A DNA stretch of 64,000 nucleotides. It comes from JBCDCY01 sp039180875 (GTDB lineage: Bacteria > Pseudomonadota > Alphaproteobacteria > Rhodobacterales > Rhodobacteraceae). Below, piece by piece: positions 60,302-64,000 of this stretch; position 1 is the first letter of the stretch, and every line of letters begins with the position of its first letter. The stretch is taken from NCBI GenBank assembly GCA_039180875.1, contig JBCDCY010000006.1, positions 1-64,000 on the forward strand. Reading direction: 5' to 3'. Made by a program: the position numbers and the translations under genes. Below the pieces are notes generated by a model. That model saw only the letters and a program-made list of their open reading frames with translations. It had not been told where the DNA came from and made no database searches.

Positions 60302-62379
60302 CAGCGGCGGAAGGTCGGTGTCTGGGTGCCGAGCAGGAAGCGCGCCGGATCGCGCTCCAACCGGGCGGTGACGCGCTGGAGCGAGGCGATCAGCTCCCGC
60401 CCCTCCCTGATGAAGCGCAGGAACTGCGGCAGACCGGCCTGCAGGAAGCCGTCGATCTCAGCACGGTTGCCGGCCACCACCTGATCGAGATTGCCGAGGA
60501 AGGCGCTGGCGCTCTGCAGGGCCACGAGCACCTCGTCGGAGATCTGGGGGGCATCCTCCGCCACCGCGGCCACGGCGCGGTCGAATGTCTGCACGGTGTT
60601 GCGCACGTCCAGCAGGATGGCGTCGACATCCTCGTCCAGAATCTCGTTCACGCCGTTGAACGTCCGCTCCGCCGCGCTCAAGGCGCCGTCGGCCAGCAGC
60701 ATTGCCTCGGTGATCGCCACCAGGGTCTCGTTAGCGTTGCTAAAGGTCTCGGTCGCGGCTGCAAGCGCGTCGTTCGCCGCAGCGCCAAGGGGGGCAAGGT
60801 CGTTGGTCAGGGTGGTGACGTCGGCCCCCACCTCGGTGATCACCCGGTTCGCAGTGGCGGCCGCGTTGCGGATATCGGCGGAGATCGCGGTGGCGTCCTC
60901 CTCCAGGATCCGATTGACGGAGGCAAGCGCGGTGTTGGCCGAGACGACCGCCGTGCGGGCATCGGCCACCAGCGCGGCGCCCTCCCCAGCGAGCAGCGTG
61001 TCGGCCGTCGTCGCGGCCTCACCGATGGCGGCCAGCGTGGTGTCGGCCTGCCGGACCGCATCCTCCACCACCGCGAGCGTCGCCTCCATGGCGCCGAGGC
61101 GGAGCGTGGCGGCATCGCCCGCCTGGCGGATCGCGCTGGCCGTCGCAGTCAGTTCCTGCACCAGGGCGGGCACGTCCCGGTCGAGCACCGTCGTGACGGA
61201 GGACAGGGCGGCCTGCGCCCCGGCGGAAAGCGCGGCGCCGTCGGTCTGCACGAATGTGTCGACGGTGCCGGCCGTACTCTCGAGCGCTGCGAGCGTCCGC
61301 TCGGCCTGGGCGACGCCCTGATCGAGGGCGGCGATGGTCTGCTCGGCCTCGGCGAGGCGCGCGGTGGCGACGTTGGCCGTACCCTCGACGGCGCTCAGCG
61401 TCGCCTCGGCCTGGCTGAGCGTGCCCTCGGCCTCGCTGAGGCGCGCCGTCGCTGTGTCCGCCAGGGTACCGAAACGGCCGACCAGATCGCCGGTCTGGCT
61501 GCCGAGATCGCTGACCACCGTCTCTAGGATGGCGGCCGTCGCATCGAACTGCTGCACCATCGCCGGCAGATCGCCGGTCAGCAGGGTGTCGGCCGCGCTG
61601 AAGGCATCGCGTGCCACCTCGAGCGTCTCCGTCGCCCCGTCGATGGTCGTCTCCGCCCGCTGCAACGCGGCGGTGGCCGTCGTCAGCGTCTCATCCGCCG
61701 TCAGCAGGGTGTTGTCTGCGGTCGCCACCAGGCCGTCGAGCTGCCCTGTGAACTCTGCGATTTCCTGGGCCGCGAGTGAGAGATCGCCGGAAAGGCCGGC
61801 GAAGTCGGTCAGCACCGTATCCAGGGTCGCCGTCGCCCGCTCGGCATTGCTGAGGATGTTGTCGACGGCCGCCAGGTTTTCGTCGTCGACCACCCGGTTC
61901 ACGTCCTCCAGCAGCTGGATCGCGGTCTCCAGGAGCTGCGGCGCCCCCTCGAAGATGCTCTCCACGGCCGATCGGCTCGCCATGATCTCCGGGATGCCGT
62001 CTGTCGTCTCGGAGAGGAAGGCGCTGTCGGGCGAGCCGCCGGAGAGCGCGACGTAGGAGACGCCGGTGACGCCCTGCAGTTCCAGCGTCGCCACGGTGTC
62101 GGTCTTGACCGGCGTCTCCTCCGTCACCTCGATCCGCACGCGCACCAGGCTCGGGTTCTCCGTGTCGATGCCGAGGGAGACGACGCTGCCCACGGGCAGG
62201 CCGTTGTACCGCACGTCCCCCGCCTCGCCGAGGCCGGAGACCCCGGTGAAGAGCACGTCGTAGTAGGCAAAGCGCCGATCCGCCTCGAACTGCGCGAGCC
62301 AGAGGAAGAAGCCGAGCCCGCCCAGGATGACCAGCACAGTGAAGAGCCCGACGATGGCGTAGTTTGCGCGTGTCTCCAT
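60301..62379 (-). CDS. MCE/MlaD family protein with very long helical region
   Basis: The 692-aa protein has one N-terminal helix (AIVGLFTVLVILGGLGFFLWL) and one MCE domain (about residues 35-115: YYDVLFTGVSGLGEAGDVRYN, LPVGSVVSLGI). About 480 residues follow of Ala/Thr/Leu-rich heptads with recurring ATLSAVE/TLLAGEGAALV units. It ends with a short part FLRFIREGRELIASLQRV. Ordinary MlaD is under 200 residues. It probably forms a periplasmic lipid conduit with MlaE/F. The start is 39 nt after the MlaF stop. Confidence 0.9.
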   Translation of the reverse strand: METRANYAIVGLFTVLVILGGLGFFLWLAQFEADRRFAYYDVLFTGVSGLGEAGDVRYNGLPVGSVVSLGIDTENPSLVRVRIEVTEETPVKTDTVATLELQGVTGVSYVALSGGSPDSAFLSETTDGIPEIMASRSAVESIFEGAPQLLETAIQLLEDVNRVVDDENLAAVDNILSNAERATATLDTVLTDFAGLSGDLSLAAQEIAEFTGQLDGLVATADNTLLTADETLTTATAALQRAETTIDGATETLEVARDAFSAADTLLTGDLPAMVQQFDATAAILETVVSDLGSQTGDLVGRFGTLADTATARLSEAEGTLSQAEATLSAVEGTANVATARLAEAEQTIAALDQGVAQAERTLAALESTAGTVDTFVQTDGAALSAGAQAALSSVTTVLDRDVPALVQELTATASAIRQAGDAATLRLGAMEATLAVVEDAVRQADTTLAAIGEAATTADTLLAGEGAALVADARTAVVSANTALASVNRILEEDATAISADIRNAAATANRVITEVGADVTTLTNDLAPLGAAANDALAAATETFSNANETLVAITEAMLLADGALSAAERTFNGVNEILDEDVDAILLDVRNTVQTFDRAVAAVAEDAPQISDEVLVALQSASAFLGNLDQVVAGNRAEIDGFLQAGLPQFLRFIREGRELIASLQRVTARLERDPARFLLGTQTPTFRR

Positions 62380-62418
62380 CCTGCTCCGCCTATGCAGCGC
62401 GTCCCCAGACGCCGGGGG

Positions 62419-63198
62419 TCAGCCCCCGTCGGCGTCGACGGCGGCCCGCGCCCTCGGCCCGTGGAAATACTCGTGAACCCAGGGATGGTCCACGCGCATC
62501 ATGTCCTGCATCGATCCGGTCACCAGCACCTTCTTCTCCGCCAGGACGGCGATACGGTCGCAGATCGCATGTAGGCTGTCGAGGTCGTGCGTCACCATAA
62601 AGACCGTGAGGCCGAGCGATCGTTGCAATTGTCCGATAAGCTCGTCATAGGCCGCCGCGCCGATCGGGTCGAGCCCCGCGGTCGGCTCGTCGAGAAAGAC
62701 GATCTCGGGATCGAGGGCCAGGGCCCGGGCAAGTCCCGCGCGCTTGCGCATGCCTCCCGACAGCTCTGAGGGGAACTTACCGCAGGCATCGGACGGCAGG
62801 CCGACCATGGAGATCTTGAGGTTGCCGAGGGCGCGGCGCGTCTCGGTGCTCAGGCTCAGATGCTCCCGCATCGGCGCCTCGACATTCTGCAAGACGGTGA
62901 GCGAGGAAAAGAGCGCGCCGTCCTGGAACAGCACACCCCAGCGCTGTTCGACCTGGCGCCGCTCGGCCTCCGCCGCGTTCAGCACATCGACGCCGAGGAC
63001 CCGGATCGACCCCGCCTTCGGCCGGTTCAGACCGACGATGGTGCGCAAGAGCACCGATTTGCCGGTGCCGGAGCCGCCGACGATGCCTAGCACCTCGCCC
63101 CGGCGCACGTCCAGGTCGAGGCCATCGTGCACCACCGTGGGGCCGAAGACGTTGCGCAGGCCGCGCACCTCGATCACCACCTCATCCCCGGCGCTCAT
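62419..63198 (-). CDS. mlaF: MlaF-like ABC transporter ATPase
   Basis: The 259-aa ATPase has Walker A GGSGTGKSV, the signature ELSGGMRKRAGLARAL characteristic of MlaF, and Walker B IVFLDEPTAGLDPIGA, followed by FMVTHDLDSLHAICDR. ATG 63198 overlaps the MlaE stop by 4 nt; the longer frame to 63396 lies in mlaE. It powers phospholipid movement between inner and outer membranes. Direction of transport is not decided here. Confidence 0.94.
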   Translation of the reverse strand: MSAGDEVVIEVRGLRNVFGPTVVHDGLDLDVRRGEVLGIVGGSGTGKSVLLRTIVGLNRPKAGSIRVLGVDVLNAAEAERRQVEQRWGVLFQDGALFSSLTVLQNVEAPMREHLSLSTETRRALGNLKISMVGLPSDACGKFPSELSGGMRKRAGLARALALDPEIVFLDEPTAGLDPIGAAAYDELIGQLQRSLGLTVFMVTHDLDSLHAICDRIAVLAEKKVLVTGSMQDMMRVDHPWVHEYFHGPRARAAVDADGG

Positions 63199-64000
63199 AC
63201 CCCGATCTCGGCGAAAAAGATGGAGAAGATCGCGTCCGTCACCAGCACCAGGAAGATCGACAAGACGACGGAGGCGGTGGTGCGTTGGCCCACGCTGTCG
63301 GCGCTGCCGGCCACCTGAAAACCCTGAAAACAGCCGACCACGCCGATGATGATGGCGAAGAACGGCGCCTTGATCATGCCGACGCCGAAATGCCAAAGGT
63401 CGGTCCCCTCGCGCAATCGGGTGAGGAACATGCCGGGGGAGACGCCGAGCTCGATCCAGCTCATCATCGCGCCGCCGAACAGCCCGACGATATTGGCGAT
63501 GAAGCCGAGCACGGGCAGCATGATCATGAGCGCGATGACTCGGGGCAGCACCAGGACCTCGGCCGGGTCGAGGCCGAGGGTGCGCATGGCGTCGATCTCC
63601 TCCCGGATCTTCATCGAGCCAATGGCCGCGGTGAAGGCGGAGCCGGAGCGGCCAGCAACAATGATGGCGGTGAGCAGGATGCCGAGCTCGCGCAGGATGG
63701 AGATGGCGATCAGGTCGACGACGAAGACCTCCGCCCCGAACTGGCGCAGCTGAGTGGCGCCCTGGAAGGCGAGGACGATGCCGATCAGGAACGCCATCAG
63801 GGCGACGATGGGCACGGCGTTCAGCCCGACCGCCTGCATGTGGAAAAAGAGCGAGGTGGCCCGCAACCGCCAGGGCCGCACGACCGTTTGCAGTAGGCGC
63901 ACCATGACGATGCCGAGGAAGCTCAGGATCGCCCGGCCGGTGTCGAAGCCGGCGATCGTGCGCGCGCCCACGTTGGCGAGCCAGACGGTCAGGCCATGGG
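63195..64000 (-). CDS. mlaE: MlaE-like ABC permease (partial, N-terminus beyond right edge)
   Basis: The frame runs from the stop at 63195 to the right edge, giving at least 267 residues. MlaE features are ATSLFFHMQAVGLNAVPIVAL, LRELGILLTAIIVAGRSGSAF and MRTLGLDPAEVLVLPRVIAL. A GTG at 63971 could be a start, but reading continues upstream (HGLTVWLAN), where some MlaE proteins carry an N-terminal STAS domain. First gene of the mlaE-F-D-auxiliary operon seen here. Confidence 0.93.
   Translation of the reverse strand, partial: HGLTVWLANVGARTIAGFDTGRAILSFLGIVMVRLLQTVVRPWRLRATSLFFHMQAVGLNAVPIVALMAFLIGIVLAFQGATQLRQFGAEVFVVDLIAISILRELGILLTAIIVAGRSGSAFTAAIGSMKIREEIDAMRTLGLDPAEVLVLPRVIALMIMLPVLGFIANIVGLFGGAMMSWIELGVSPGMFLTRLREGTDLWHFGVGMIKAPFFAIIIGVVGCFQGFQVAGSADSVGQRTTASVVLSIFLVLVTDAIFSIFFAEIGV

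Noticed and set aside
60491..62056. Plus-strand Ser/Ala/Val-rich open frames opposite the MlaD gene.
   Set aside because: Mirror of the Ala/Thr/Leu repeats; no start context or domain.

Overview
This window comes from a high-GC alphaproteobacterium, most likely a member of the Rhodobacteraceae (inference). Three things point there: a cyoABCD-SURF1 bo3 quinol oxidase operon, a dense set of high-affinity uptake systems (TTT, TRAP/TAXI, peptide ABC, branched-chain ABC), and two copies of an intergenic motif reading TGCCTCCGGCGGG(G)ATATTT, a type I associate with Rhodobacteraceae genomes. A bciA-type 8-vinyl reductase suggests a phototrophic (aerobic anoxygenic) lineage or ancestor. No rRNA, tRNA, insertion sequence, integrase, phage gene or CRISPR array was seen. 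The window looks like chromosomal or chromid sequence, densely packed with 4-nt ATGA/GTGA overlaps.

Layout. 1-4773 (minus): cyoABCD and SURF1 (cut at the left edge), with a divergent MFS carrier. 6248-8329: a small two-TM protein, a CBS-pair protein and threonine ammonia-lyase. 8508-14635 (plus): TcuA flavoprotein, TctCBA tripartite tricarboxylate transporter, an AtuA-like DUF1446 protein and a DUF4387 protein, a carboxylate uptake and catabolism operon. 14632-18374 (minus): alpha/beta hydrolase and a TAXI-TRAP transporter. 18508-23694 (minus): an unusual trio of adenylate cyclase-TPR protein, vanadium haloperoxidase-like PAP2 enzyme with a (Gly-His-Gln)8 tract, and subtilisin-like protease. 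23795-33825: bciA beside a sugar aminotransferase, then a surface-glycan cluster (CmcI-type methyltransferase, GNAT, WbqC, PhyH, methyltransferases, GT2, CDP-glucose synthesis, C-methyltransferase, 3,5-epimerase). 33902-47277: M20 amidohydrolase, two peptide-type ABC systems facing each other, RNase D and a 5'-nucleotidase-like protein between them.

47395-57823 is the most interesting region. A divergent locus encodes, leftward, a glutathione-transferase/intradiol-dioxygenase fusion followed 15 nt later by a flotillin. Rightward it encodes a branched-chain-type ABC importer whose LivM permease is fused in frame to a complete TfdB-like flavin phenol hydroxylase. Read together, the genes suggest uptake of an aromatic compound, hydroxylation at the membrane by an enzyme tethered to the importer, and glutathione-assisted ring cleavage. 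I regard this as the best candidate for an undescribed system.

57960-64000 (minus): a ThDP-dependent enzyme, then an Mla/MCE lipid-transport operon (MlaE, cut at the right edge; MlaF; a very long MlaD; an ABC-auxiliary lipoprotein).
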